Positions 47,751 through 57,318 of a stretch of DNA of 64,000 nt are shown piece after piece. The translations under genes were made by a program, and so were the position numbers. A model generated the notes under the pieces. That model searched no databases. It saw nothing but the letters and a program-made list of their open reading frames with translations, and had not been told where the DNA came from. Position 1 is the first letter of the stretch, and every line of letters starts with the position of its first letter. The DNA lies in contig OZ316894.1 of the NCBI GenBank assembly GCA_973895155.1, forward strand, positions 17,918,001 through 17,982,000, written 5' to 3'. The stretch comes from Marsupella aquatica. Its lineage: Eukaryota > Marchantiophyta.

Positions 47751-50700
47751 GTGTATGCCCTGTGCACGTCATCTAGGAGAGTAGATGATGTGTGGATTCT
47801 TGATTATGCTTGCTCTTTTCATATTTGTTACATTCGTGAGTTTTTCAGTTCTTACTCTATTTCAAACGGTTCAGTTCTGATGGGAAATGATCACTCCTGT
47901 CGAATTGAGGGAATTGGGTCTGTGAAGATTCAAATGTTTGATGGCGTTGTGCGCACAGTGTCCGGAGTCAGGTATGTACCTGGCATGCGTAAGAATCTGA
48001 TTTCACTCGGTGTGTTGGATTCAAATGGTCATCAATGGAGCGTTATTGATGGTGAACTTCAAGTCAGGTCGGGAGAGACAGTGATTTTGAAGGGGAGTAG
48101 ACAAAAGAATTTGTATGTGTTACAGGGCAATACTGTATGTGGAGAGGCCAATGTAACCAAGTCTCACGAGGAGATGACTCAACTGTGGCATTCACGGCTA
48201 GGCCACATGAGTGAGAAGGGTTTGGCTATCTTACGGAAGAATGGACTCATTTCTGATTTGCAATCTTGTAAATTAGAGTTTTGTGAGCATTGCATTCTTG
48301 GAAAGCAGCATCGTCGTGCTTTTGGTGTTGGAACTCATCGTTCCAAAGCGGTTCTTGAGTACATACATAGTGACGTGTGGGGTCCATCCCCGACTCCCTC
48401 ACACTTTGGAAAGTTGTACTATGTATCATTTATTGATGATTACTCAAGATTTGTGTGGATTTATTTCATGACGCATAAGTCTGATGTCTTGTCCATTTTT
48501 AAGAAGTGGAAGGCCCAGGTGGAGAATCAGACTGGAAACACGATCAAGTGTTTGGATACAAGGGTGAAGAGTCTGAGGTCAGACAACGGCGGGGAGTACA
48601 CTTCAATGGAATTTGAAGAGTACTGTTCAGAACAGGGGATAACTCGCCATCTCACCACAGTTTATACTCCGCAGCAGAATGGTGTCGCTGAGAGGCTCAA
48701 TCGGACACTGTTGGAGCGGTCACGGAGTATGTTGAGCCAATCAGGTTTACCACAAGAATTTTGGGCAGAAGCTGTCAATACCGCAGCTTATTTGGTAAAT
48801 CTTTCTCCTTCTAGTGCTATCAATTTCAAAACGCCGTTTGAGATGCGCTATAAGCGGCAAGCAGACTATCATGGCTTGGTAATTTTTGGAAGTGATGCAT
48901 ATGCTCTCACACCAAAGAAGAATAGGACCAAGTTGGATCCTACCTCCAGGAAATGTGTTTTTCTTGGGTACCAGAGTGGTGTGAAAGCCTATAGGCTATG
49001 GGATCCTATTGCCTGTAAGCTCGTTGTCAGTAGGGATGTTTCCTTCAATGAATCCAGATTATTGAAGGAGGGGGAGAATACTCAGGTCTCCCGTACTGAC
49101 AAAGGAAAATCTCCTATCCCGGATCTCGTTGAGGGGGAGATTGGTTATGAGGTGCATGACCGGAGAGAAGGAGTTGCTCCAATTATGGAGCTGGTTCCTG
49201 TGCCAGAGGAACCAGAGGAGTTTGTTGATGCTGGTGAGCAGCAAGTGGATGCTGTTGAGCTTCAAATTGTACCAGCACACGCAGATCAACCGGAGTCATC
49301 GGCTAGAAGAACATCTGGTCGCACTGTACGCGCTCCATCAAGGTATGGACAGTGGGTTGATTCATCTCAACTGCAAGAGGATGATTTTACAGCTGATGAT
49401 GAGGGTGATGCGTTAATTTTGGAAGAAGGAGAACCTTCTTCATTTCATGAGGCAAGTGCTTCAAAGGAGAAGCAGAAGTGGACTGCAGCAATGCAAACGG
49501 AGATGCAGTCACTAAAGGACAACAAAACTTGGGAGCTTGTTAAGCTGCCTAAGGGTCAGCAAGTGGTGGACAGCAAGTGGATTTACAAGCTGAAGGATAA
49601 TTCCATAGGAGGTGGATCGAAGGTCTACAAGGCTAGATTGGTAGCAAAGGGATTCACACAAGAGAAAGGTGTGGATTACAATGAGGTCTTCTCACCAGTT
49701 GCTAAGTACTCTACAATACGACTATTGTGTGTACTTGTTGTAATGTTTGGTCTGCTGCTAGATCAGATGGATGTTGTCACAGCTTTCCTCTATGGCACAT
49801 TGGAAGAGGTGATCTTCATGAGACAACCGCTAGGTTTTGTGAAGAGAGGACAGGAGGAATTGGTTTGCAGATTGCTGAAATCCTTGTATGGGTTGAAGCA
49901 GTCACCAAGACAATGGAACAAGCGGTTTGACGATTGGATTCGGTCACAAGGTTTTCACAGAAGTGTATTTGACCCTTGTGTGTATTTGAAACCGGTGAAG
50001 AATGTTGTCTTTGGGTTCATTGTTTTAGTACTTTATGTGGATGATATGCTAATTGCAGCCAAGGATAGGTCTGAGATTGTTAAGCTCAAGGCACTGCTTA
50101 GTGCAGAGTTTAAGATGAAGGACTTAGGGCCAGCTAAGAGGATTTTGGGTATGGAGATCACTAGGGACTTGGAGGCTGGCAAGCTATGGTTGACGCAGAA
50201 GGTAATTGCAAGGTTCAACATGGAGAATAGCAAGCCAGTAAGTACCCCGTTGGCTCCACACTTCAAGTTATCATCAGCGTTCTGTCCTACGGATGACACA
50301 GAGAAGGGGTTGATGTCAAAGGTTCCATATGACAAGGCAGTGGGGAGTCTCATGTATTTGATGACTTGCACTAGACCTGATCTTGCCATGGCTATGGGCA
50401 AGGTGAGCAGGTACATGTCGAATCCAGGGAAGGTACACTGGGAAGCAGTGAAGTGGATTATCAGGTACTTGAAGGGTACCGTGGATCATGGTCTTTTATT
50501 TGATGCGAATGCAAAGAATGCTAGATCATTGATTGGCTATGTAGATTCTGACTATGGACAAGATTTGGACCGAAGGAGATCAACAACAGGATACGTGTTC
50601 ACACTTGGCGGTGGATGCATAAGTTGGAGGTCTACTTTGCAGAAGTGTATTGCTCAGTCTACTACAGAAGCGGAGTATGTTGCAGCTGCGGAAGCAGCAA

Positions 50701-51002
50701 AGGAAGCGATTTGGTTGGATAGACTTATCACTGAAATGGGATTGCCACAGGAGAATGTGAAGCTCCATTGTGATAGTCAAAGTGCGCTCCACCTTGCTGT
50801 GAACCAGGTGATGGACAGCAGAGTGAAGCACATTGACGTCAGGTACCATTTTATCAGGCAGGCTGTGTCTGATAATTTGTTTGAGCTAGTCAAGATTGAT
50901 GGTAAACTCAACCCGGTTGACGCATTTACCAAAGTGATTCCTTTGGAGAGTTTCTCTAGACACCGTGACGTATTGCAGGTTTTGCAATTGCATCACAAGT
51001 AG
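47751..51002 (+). CDS. Copia pol: protease, integrase, reverse transcriptase, RNase H
   Basis: This long open frame is in phase with gag but separated from it by a TGA, and it has no ATG of its own at the start. Protease region: WILDYACSFHI near residue 20, where the D-S/T-G catalytic triad reads D-Y-A. Integrase: zinc-binding H-x4-H...C-x2-C (HSRLGHMSEKG, FCEHCILGKQH) and the D-D-E core (HSDVWGPS, RSDNGGEY, GVAERLNRTLLERSR). Reverse transcriptase: KARLVAKGFTQ, LDQMDVVTAFLYG, LYGLKQSPRQW and catalytic YVDDM. RNase H: YVDSDYGQDLDRRRSTTGY with TEAEYVA. The frame is uninterrupted to TAG at 51000-51002. Protease loss and the gag breaks make autonomous activity unlikely. Confidence 0.95.
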   Translation: MYALCTSSRRVDDVWILDYACSFHICYIREFFSSYSISNGSVLMGNDHSCRIEGIGSVKIQMFDGVVRTVSGVRYVPGMRKNLISLGVLDSNGHQWSVIDGELQVRSGETVILKGSRQKNLYVLQGNTVCGEANVTKSHEEMTQLWHSRLGHMSEKGLAILRKNGLISDLQSCKLEFCEHCILGKQHRRAFGVGTHRSKAVLEYIHSDVWGPSPTPSHFGKLYYVSFIDDYSRFVWIYFMTHKSDVLSIFKKWKAQVENQTGNTIKCLDTRVKSLRSDNGGEYTSMEFEEYCSEQGITRHLTTVYTPQQNGVAERLNRTLLERSRSMLSQSGLPQEFWAEAVNTAAYLVNLSPSSAINFKTPFEMRYKRQADYHGLVIFGSDAYALTPKKNRTKLDPTSRKCVFLGYQSGVKAYRLWDPIACKLVVSRDVSFNESRLLKEGENTQVSRTDKGKSPIPDLVEGEIGYEVHDRREGVAPIMELVPVPEEPEEFVDAGEQQVDAVELQIVPAHADQPESSARRTSGRTVRAPSRYGQWVDSSQLQEDDFTADDEGDALILEEGEPSSFHEASASKEKQKWTAAMQTEMQSLKDNKTWELVKLPKGQQVVDSKWIYKLKDNSIGGGSKVYKARLVAKGFTQEKGVDYNEVFSPVAKYSTIRLLCVLVVMFGLLLDQMDVVTAFLYGTLEEVIFMRQPLGFVKRGQEELVCRLLKSLYGLKQSPRQWNKRFDDWIRSQGFHRSVFDPCVYLKPVKNVVFGFIVLVLYVDDMLIAAKDRSEIVKLKALLSAEFKMKDLGPAKRILGMEITRDLEAGKLWLTQKVIARFNMENSKPVSTPLAPHFKLSSAFCPTDDTEKGLMSKVPYDKAVGSLMYLMTCTRPDLAMAMGKVSRYMSNPGKVHWEAVKWIIRYLKGTVDHGLLFDANAKNARSLIGYVDSDYGQDLDRRRSTTGYVFTLGGGCISWRSTLQKCIAQSTTEAEYVAAAEAAKEAIWLDRLITEMGLPQENVKLHCDSQSALHLAVNQVMDSRVKHIDVRYHFIRQAVSDNLFELVKIDGKLNPVDAFTKVIPLESFSRHRDVLQVLQLHHK

Positions 51003-51182
51003 AGTTTTCTTAAACATTCATTGTAATTACTGATATATGCTCTTCCTCATTCCTATGTATTAGGCTACGGCTTAGTTCTGGTTTGCTCTAGTTAGAGAGG
51101 GAAACCGGTTTGGTTTCTGTCCAGAACTTCCCGCTGAGGGATCATATACATTGGCAGTATTACTCTCCCCTAGACCAGAGTC

Positions 51183-51192
51183 AAGGGGAAGA
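51183..51192 (+). promoter_or_regulatory. Polypurine tract
   Basis: AAGGGGAAGA lies immediately upstream of the 3' LTR, the usual plus-strand priming site. Confidence 0.85.
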
Positions 51193-51193
51193 T

Positions 51194-51668
51194 TGTTGGG
51201 TATTTACTCTTACGTCTAGGTTAGGTATGACGTGGTTGGTACAACAACGTGGGTTGGTACAACTACGTGGTTAGGTACAACTACGTGATTAGGTACAACT
51301 ATGTGGTTAGGTACAACTACGTGATTAGGTACAACTATGTGGTTAGGTACAACTACGTGATTAGGTACAACTATGTGGTTAGGTACAACTATGTGGTTAG
51401 GTACAACTAAGTTGCACACTATATCATAAGAGGCATGTGTGCTTGGAGAGGTAGAACCAAGGCTCATTGTTATGGAGCCACTTGAGAGATAGGGAGAGCT
51501 TACACTGTGGAGACTCGGTATAGCCGACGGGCTTAGAGTTCAGTAAAGCTCTCTTGTGTGTTCCCGTAGACGTAGCCTCAAGGAGGTGAACCACGTATCT
51601 CTTGTGTCGACTATTGTGCGTTGGATGGTTCATGGGCTTGCCGTTGCGATCGTCGTCTATGCTCAACA
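51194..51668 (+). repeat. 3' LTR of the copia element
   Basis: 475 bp, TGTTGGG...CTCAACA. It appears identical to the 5' LTR except one base near the end, and includes the 18-bp array at 51224-51417. Confidence 0.95.
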
Positions 51669-51679
51669 GGCAAGAGATG

Positions 51680-51995
51680 AGGAGAACACTTAATGCTTTG
51701 TCTTTTGTGTTTAGTTCATTCTTTTTTTTTTATTCACTTTGTTTGTCTTGGGCTAAGTATATTTAATACTTGCTCTTTTAAGTTTTTTAATTTCAGCCTG
51801 ATGTGACCAAACCCCCTTTGGTCACGGGCCTGGTGTATCTTGCACTTAGAAAGAGCCGACTGCACCGTATAACTCACAGTTCTTGGGTGACTACCGGTTG
51901 CTCAATTCAATTCTCCCCTTCCTCACCGTGTGACGAAGTAGTGCAAGTATTGGAGAAGAATTTGAAGCTCCCGAGAGCACCCAAGCAAAGGGAAA
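51680..51995 (+). promoter_or_regulatory. Likely promoter or 5' leader of the complex I B8 gene
   Basis: This short gap separates the 3' LTR from the first recognisable codons. A TTTTTTAATTTCAG acceptor-like site near 51797 suggests an intron in the leader. Transcription start unknown. Confidence 0.3.
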
Positions 51996-51998
51996 ATA

Positions 51999-53149
51999 GC
52001 GTGGAGGGGCAAGCTCGCGGAATCGCTCCAGGAGTTGCGCATCCATTTGTGCCAGACTTCTGCAGCCAGCAAGTCACTCGGTTTGAAGCCCATCCCTTCT
52101 CCTCAATGCAACTTAATTGAGATGTCGATCCAAATGGACCTACCTGCTGCTTTTCTCTCTTTGATGTTGCAGTCCGCCTTTCCTGATTGCTTTTGTGTCT
52201 AAATGCCCTTTCCTGGTTCTGTTTCTTTGTTCGCCTTTGGATACATGCTTGAATGCCGTCCTGCCACCTCTCTGGTCTCAGTCCCATCGACTCTCGGTTC
52301 TTTCGTTTTTGATTGTGAGCTTTACTATGTGCCATCGAAGCAACGGACTCGGTTCAGTTTCGTTTCCCTGATGAGATGAGTTACAAACGTGTTCACAGGG
52401 ACTTCATTGTGAAGAATTACAAAGAGCTGAACACTCTGAACCCCCGGCTCCCAATACTAATTCGCGAGTGTAGTAGGATCCAACCTCGAATCTGGGCCCG
52501 TTACGGTATGTCATTCTTCCTACGATGAAAATCTCGCTTCATCGACCCTAGTCTCGTGCCTGATTCATTTTCGCTGAGAACCAATATCCAGTCAATTGTC
52601 ATGCTATACATTGCACAATTTAGGGGTTGGTGCTTTGCTCATTATGCCTAGGTATCTCACTTTTGGCTCTCTGCTCGTATGCATAGGTATTCTGTTGGCA
52701 CTCTGTACAAAGTTAGGGTTTACAAATTGATCCTTTCTGGATCGCTCAGTAATGTTCCTACAAATGCAGTGGTCGGTTTTTGGTGGTATTGTACGAAATC
52801 TTTACGCTCTGCCAATTTCGTAGTGTGAAAATCCCACGACTGATAATTCGACTGCTGACAATTTAAGGTTGAGGACGAGCTCCTTCACTTGCAATGTATT
52901 TGAATACAAAGATTGACTGATATTGGCAGGTTGTACAACTTGACGTGGAATCAAGGACCCTCTTTTGCGTTTTTGTCTTTCTTCTTTTGCACCGTTGTTC
53001 CCCGGATGTCCTGATTTCTTAAATTTTCATAATGTCCGGATTTCGCAGACTATGGAGTGGAGCGAAGTGTAGCTCTAGATGGCCTCACTGAGGCTGAAAT
53101 TGATGCCAAGCTGAAGGAGTTAGCAGATGCTGGACCGAACTGCAAATAG
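51999..53149 (+). CDS. NDUFA2: NADH dehydrogenase (complex I) B8 / NDUFA2-like subunit
   Basis: Accessory subunit of mitochondrial complex I with a thioredoxin-like fold. Exon 1 (51999 to 52072 or 52080) encodes [20 protein letters not shown]. Exon 2 (52399-52505) encodes [20 protein letters not shown] and [15 protein letters not shown]. Exon 3 (53049-53149) encodes [20 protein letters not shown] then [13 protein letters not shown] and a TAG. Both conserved cysteines (LCQ and RECS) are present, and the total of about 95 residues fits the family. Exons 2 and 3 join cleanly in phase. The exon 1 donor is unclear: GTTTGA at 52081 breaks phase, whereas GTCACT at 52073 keeps it. The codon where the family has its start Met is ATA (51996-51998), with no in-frame ATG after the upstream TGA, so an extra 5' exon or a non-AUG start is needed. 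Confidence 0.85.
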
Positions 53150-53822
53150 GGATGTTCGTCTCACCTCAGGACTTGAAATTGAGGTGGCTGTCAAGGTTGA
53201 CATCTATGGGAGCCTCTGTTTTCAGTGAACTAGCGCTTGTAGTACATTAAGTAGTGCCTTTCAGTGCCCAAGTAGTCTGTTGCAAACTAGAAAATTTAAC
53301 AGCCCAGGAGATTGCCATCGGGACACGTTAACCTTGCATGGACACGGTAGGACAGAAATAAAATCGATTCTATGAGAATGTTAGATATTCCTTTGGTTGT
53401 TGGGTAGGAGTTTCTATCTTGCCCTATATCTTGTGTTTTCACAGGATTGAGACAAATAGCTCACGAGACCTTTTGACAAACGGTCATTTCGGACGTTCCT
53501 CCAAATTTTAGCTACTTCAATCTCCTATGATTCCACGAATGTGTTCATGTTTAGGGCGAGCGGGAGATTGAGCTATGGCGCATTGCAAGTTTCTGAGTGT
53601 TAGCGCATTCTCAATTTGGATCTTCCATACAGCTCGTCAGTCATCAGATTGTTTTCTTGTAATGTGAAGGTGGTGGGAATGAGGCTTAGGGTTTAACACC
53701 TTAGACGCTACATAAATTTAGTTTCGGACAAAGAGTGTGGGAGAGGTCAGAGAATGCGTGCTAGAGAGCGTGGATTCTGTGATTCTGAACTTACATCGGA
53801 CGAAATGAGAGTGGCTTGGTGA
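53150..53822. other. 3' flank of NDUFA2-like gene and upstream of the PPR gene
   Basis: A coding exon with the PPR start codon may lie here, but I could not identify it. Confidence 0.3.
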
Positions 53823-54012
53823 CAAAAAAATTATCCGAAGACTGACACGATTGTAATTGGATTTTGGCTTGTGGTGGGCAGACCGTGTTTAGTATCCTCT
53901 CGTTCCCTAAAAGAAGGTGAACATATTCTGAGGGTTCCGAATTCGGCACGGATAAAATTGCATCGACAGTTCAGGTCAATAAATGCCTGGCTTTGCGCTT
54001 CTGCCACAGTGG
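53823..54012 (+). CDS. Probable upstream exon of the PPR-DYW gene (presequence)
   Basis: The frame is open from a TGA at 53820-53822 to a good donor, GTGG/GTAAGT at 54012. It leaves one base that completes a Gly codon with the GC beginning the exon at 54745. It encodes a basic, Ser/Arg-rich stretch (RIKLHRQFRSINAWL) like an organelle presequence. There is no ATG in it, so either another exon precedes it or it begins at an internal acceptor. Linkage is inferred from phase only. Confidence 0.45.
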
Positions 54013-54019
54013 GTAAGTA

Positions 54020-54740
54020 TTTTCTTTCTCAGCATTTATTTGCAAAACTCAACTTATCTGAGTAGCAATTAGAACCAAAATTTGGAAATCAATTCAATAT
54101 AACGTCCCTTTTATTGTGGACTTCCTCCATGTGATGGACGAGTTCTTTAACATCCTTGTTTGAATCACACCATTTGAATCGTTTCCCGTCTGCTTCGTGT
54201 TTCACCTGGTCAGCGTGATTGACCTAACTTCTTATTGTAAGTTATGCCGACCACGTAGATGAACCAGATCTGTCCATACTTGAGCGTTGGCTGATCTAAA
54301 CTGCATTGAAGCACAGTCAAAGATGTCTTCTATAACTTAAAATCTTAAACAAAAACTAAAAGGAAGGTTTTCCATTCCAAGATACGGCAGAGGTCGAGAC
54401 TTGGGGTGTAAAATGGTGAACTGAATTTTCAGAACCAGCTATCAAGCGGATTCACAGTTAGGGCCTAATTGTTGGAAAAGAGAACGATAGAGTAGCTCAA
54501 TCTGTTATGTGGAGATCATTGAATGTTGAAGTAGGCATGGGACAACAAAGGGCAATGCCTACGCGCGGTAGAAACTCTAGAACCTGAATGTACTGTAATT
54601 CTGGAGAGGAATAGCTTTTAGATAACGAATTGTGCCAAATGCTACATTTCGAGTCCCGATCTGGGTTTTCTGGATTGGACTTTGACATAAACAGCGCCGG
54701 GTGAGGTCATAATATTTATCAGCAGTTCTTGTGGTTGTTG
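54020..54740. other. Probable intron of the PPR-DYW gene
   Basis: It lies between the donor at 54012 and the acceptor TTGCCAG at 54744. No other feature is recognised. Confidence 0.4.
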
Positions 54741-54744
54741 CCAG

Positions 54745-57318
54745 GCCCGAAAAAGACTGTGAAGCAACTTTGGCTAGAGTTCTTTTCAGATCCTTCTCAG
54801 TGGTGGGATCATAGATTGGAGAAGGTAAACATCAATATGTACCACAGCTTCTCTGTGATTATCTCTTACAACATAACGGATCACGAAAGTATTTTTCTCT
54901 CTCTACGACATTAGATGGAAAGCATTCTTCTGGTAGTGAAACGTTTATCCAGGATGTCAATTTCGGGATTTGCTCCTCCATTCTGACGGCTTGGGTTGCA
55001 CTGCGCCATGAGCAGTTCAGGTATATAATCCGGATCTTGTTGTCCTTTCACAGGGAAATGTTAGGTATCCAGATTTCAAACATAAGAAGACACAAGAGGG
55101 TCTATGGCTGGGCAGCAAATCCAACCCTTCATGGGTGGAAACAGGGCTGGCTGCAATGGCACCAGGTGCTGTCCAGTCAAACATATATTCATGGAACAGA
55201 AGGCTGGCTAGGATTGTGAAAGCTGGGCAATATGTGGAAGCCATAGAACTTTTCCGCCGAATGCAAGTGGAGGGCATGAGTCCAGACAGTTATAGTTTCG
55301 TGCAAGTTATCAACGCATGTGCTAGCCTAGGTGATCTTGAAGAAGGCAGAAGGATTCATACACAGATAATTCAGAGTTGTCTGGATCCGGATGTTTTTGT
55401 GAATAACAGTCTGATTGACATGTATGCCAAATGTGGGAGGATGGAGGACTCCTGCAGAGTGTTCAACGAGATGGCCAAGCGGGACGTGGTCTCTTGGAAC
55501 ACCTTAATTCTGGGATATGTAAAATGTGGTCAAGGGCAGAAGGCATTGGAACTTTATGAATGGATGCAACGTGAGCAGGTTGAGCCAGTTTGCGTCACCT
55601 TTGTGGGCCTGCTCAATGCATGTGCTAGTTTAGGTGCACTTAAAGAAGGCAGGATTATCCATAAACAGGTCAGTGAAAGAGGTATTGAATTTGATGTCTT
55701 TGTGAGTAGTTGCTTGGTTGACATGTATGCAAAATGCGGGAGCATAGTAGAGGCTCAGAGAGTGTTCAACACTATGCCCCAACGCAATGTGGTTGCTTGG
55801 ACTGCCATGATTCGGGGCCTAGTGAAATGTGGGCAAGGGCATAAGGCCTTGGAATTATCTAGTATCATGCAGCACGAAGGGGTGGAACCTGATGCTGGTG
55901 CCTATGTGGGCATGCTGAATGCATGTGCAAGTGCCGGTGCGCTAGGCGAAGGCAGGCATGTCCACGACCAAGTCATTCGAAATGGTTTTGAGTGTGACGT
56001 GTTCGTGGGCAGCTGCCTGGTGGACATGTATGCAAAATGTGGGAGCATAGAAGACGCTCAAAGAGTCTTCAACAAGATGCCCACTCGGAATGTGGTTGCT
56101 TGGACTGCCATGATTCAGGGGCTAGTAAAGTGCGGGCAAGGGCAGAGAGCGTTGGATCTATGTCGAGCGATGCAGCAGGAAGGGGTGGAGCCCGATGCTG
56201 TGACCTTGGTGGGCATGCTAAATGCATGTGCAAGCGTAGGAGCTCTGGAAGAAGGCAGACTTGTGCATCAGCAGATCGTCAAGAAGGGGGTTGAATGTGA
56301 CGTTTTTCTGGGTAGTGGCCTCATTAACATGTACGCCAAATGTGGGAGCATTGAGGATGCCCTCAAAGTGTTCAATGAACTGCCAGTGCACAATTTGGTT
56401 GCTTGGACTGCTATGCTGGGAGGGTATGCCATGCATGGCTATGCAGCAGAAGCGCTTGAACATTTCCAACAAATGTGCCAAGCAGGTGTAAAGCCGGATG
56501 GGGTAACTTTCATTTCTCTTCTGTCAGCATGTAGCCATCGGGGTCTAGTCGATGAAGGCCTGCACCATTTTGAATCCATGAGTTTAGTTTATGGTATTTC
56601 TGCGGAGGTGGAGCACTACGCCTGCATGGTTGACCTCCTTGGTCGTGCTGGGCATTTGCTTGAGGCAGAGAATATGATCAGGATGATGTCCTGTGAACCA
56701 GATGCAACTGTGTGGATGTCATTGGCCAGCACTTGCAGACTTCATGGTGACTTGGAGATGGGAGAACGTGCTGCGAAGCAACTTTTGAAATTGGAACCTG
56801 AAAATACTGGAGCGTATGTGCTCCTAGCAAACATTTATGCTGCTGCTGGCAAGTGGGACAGCAGTACAGCCGTTCATCAAGAGAGGTTGTTGAAGTGTAA
56901 GAATAAACAACCAGGACGCACCTGGATTGAGATTAATAGTGAGGTGCATAGCTTCACAATCGATGACCGTGAGCATCCTCAGATTGGGGAAATCCATGCA
57001 GAACTGACTAGACTGCATGGGCTAATGATTGAAGCGGGGTATAAGGCAGATACCACCGTCGCATTGCATGATGTTGAAGAAGATGAAAAGACGCTCCACT
57101 TAAGTCGCCATAGTGAGAAACTGGCAATTGCCTTTGGGATCATAAGTACACCCCCTGGCACTCCACTCCGCATTTTCAAGAATATGCGTGTGTGCGGTGA
57201 CTGTCACTCTGCTACCAAATTGATTGGAAAGATAACTAGGAGGACAATTGTAGTAAGGGATGCCAATCGCTTTCATCACTTTCACGGTGGTCATTGTTCT
57301 TGCAAGGATTATTGGTGA
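54745..57318 (+). CDS. PPR-DYW RNA-editing factor with N-terminal OSB-type PDF motif
   Basis: PLS-class pentatricopeptide protein, expected to specify C-to-U editing in mitochondria or chloroplasts. Exons 54745-54824 and 55054-57318 join in phase. The first segment reads KQLWLEFFSDPSQWWDHRLE, then across the splice YPDFKHKKTQEGLWL and PSWVETGLAAM, which is the PDF-motif layout of OSB ssDNA-binding proteins. About four 101-residue P-L-S blocks follow (DMYAKCGS...GLVKCGQG), spaced 303 bp and closely similar. Then come E/E+ motifs, a PG-box-like QPGRTWIEI and a DYW deaminase domain with HSEKLAIAFG, CGDCH and the C-terminal CKDYW. The zinc/active-site HxE and CxxC residues are intact. The gene follows the NDUFA2-like gene on the same strand but is not known to be functionally linked. 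Confidence 0.93.

Larger units (their letters stand above)
45974..51673 (+). mobile_element. Complete Ty1/copia LTR retrotransposon with target duplication
   Basis: LTRs lie at 45979-46453 and 51194-51668 (475 bp each), with GGCAA directly outside both ends (45974-45978 and 51669-51673). A tRNA-iMet-type primer site and a polypurine tract are in the expected places. Order inside is gag, protease, integrase, reverse transcriptase, RNase H, which is the copia order. I found one LTR difference by eye (ACTCAACA versus GCTCAACA), so the insertion is recent. It landed about 330 bp upstream of the NDUFA2-like coding sequence. Its coding region is broken in gag. Confidence 0.97.

Noticed and set aside
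51907-52335. 142-residue minus-strand frame
   Set aside because: It is antisense to the conserved exon 1 of the NDUFA2-like gene and has no domain of its own.
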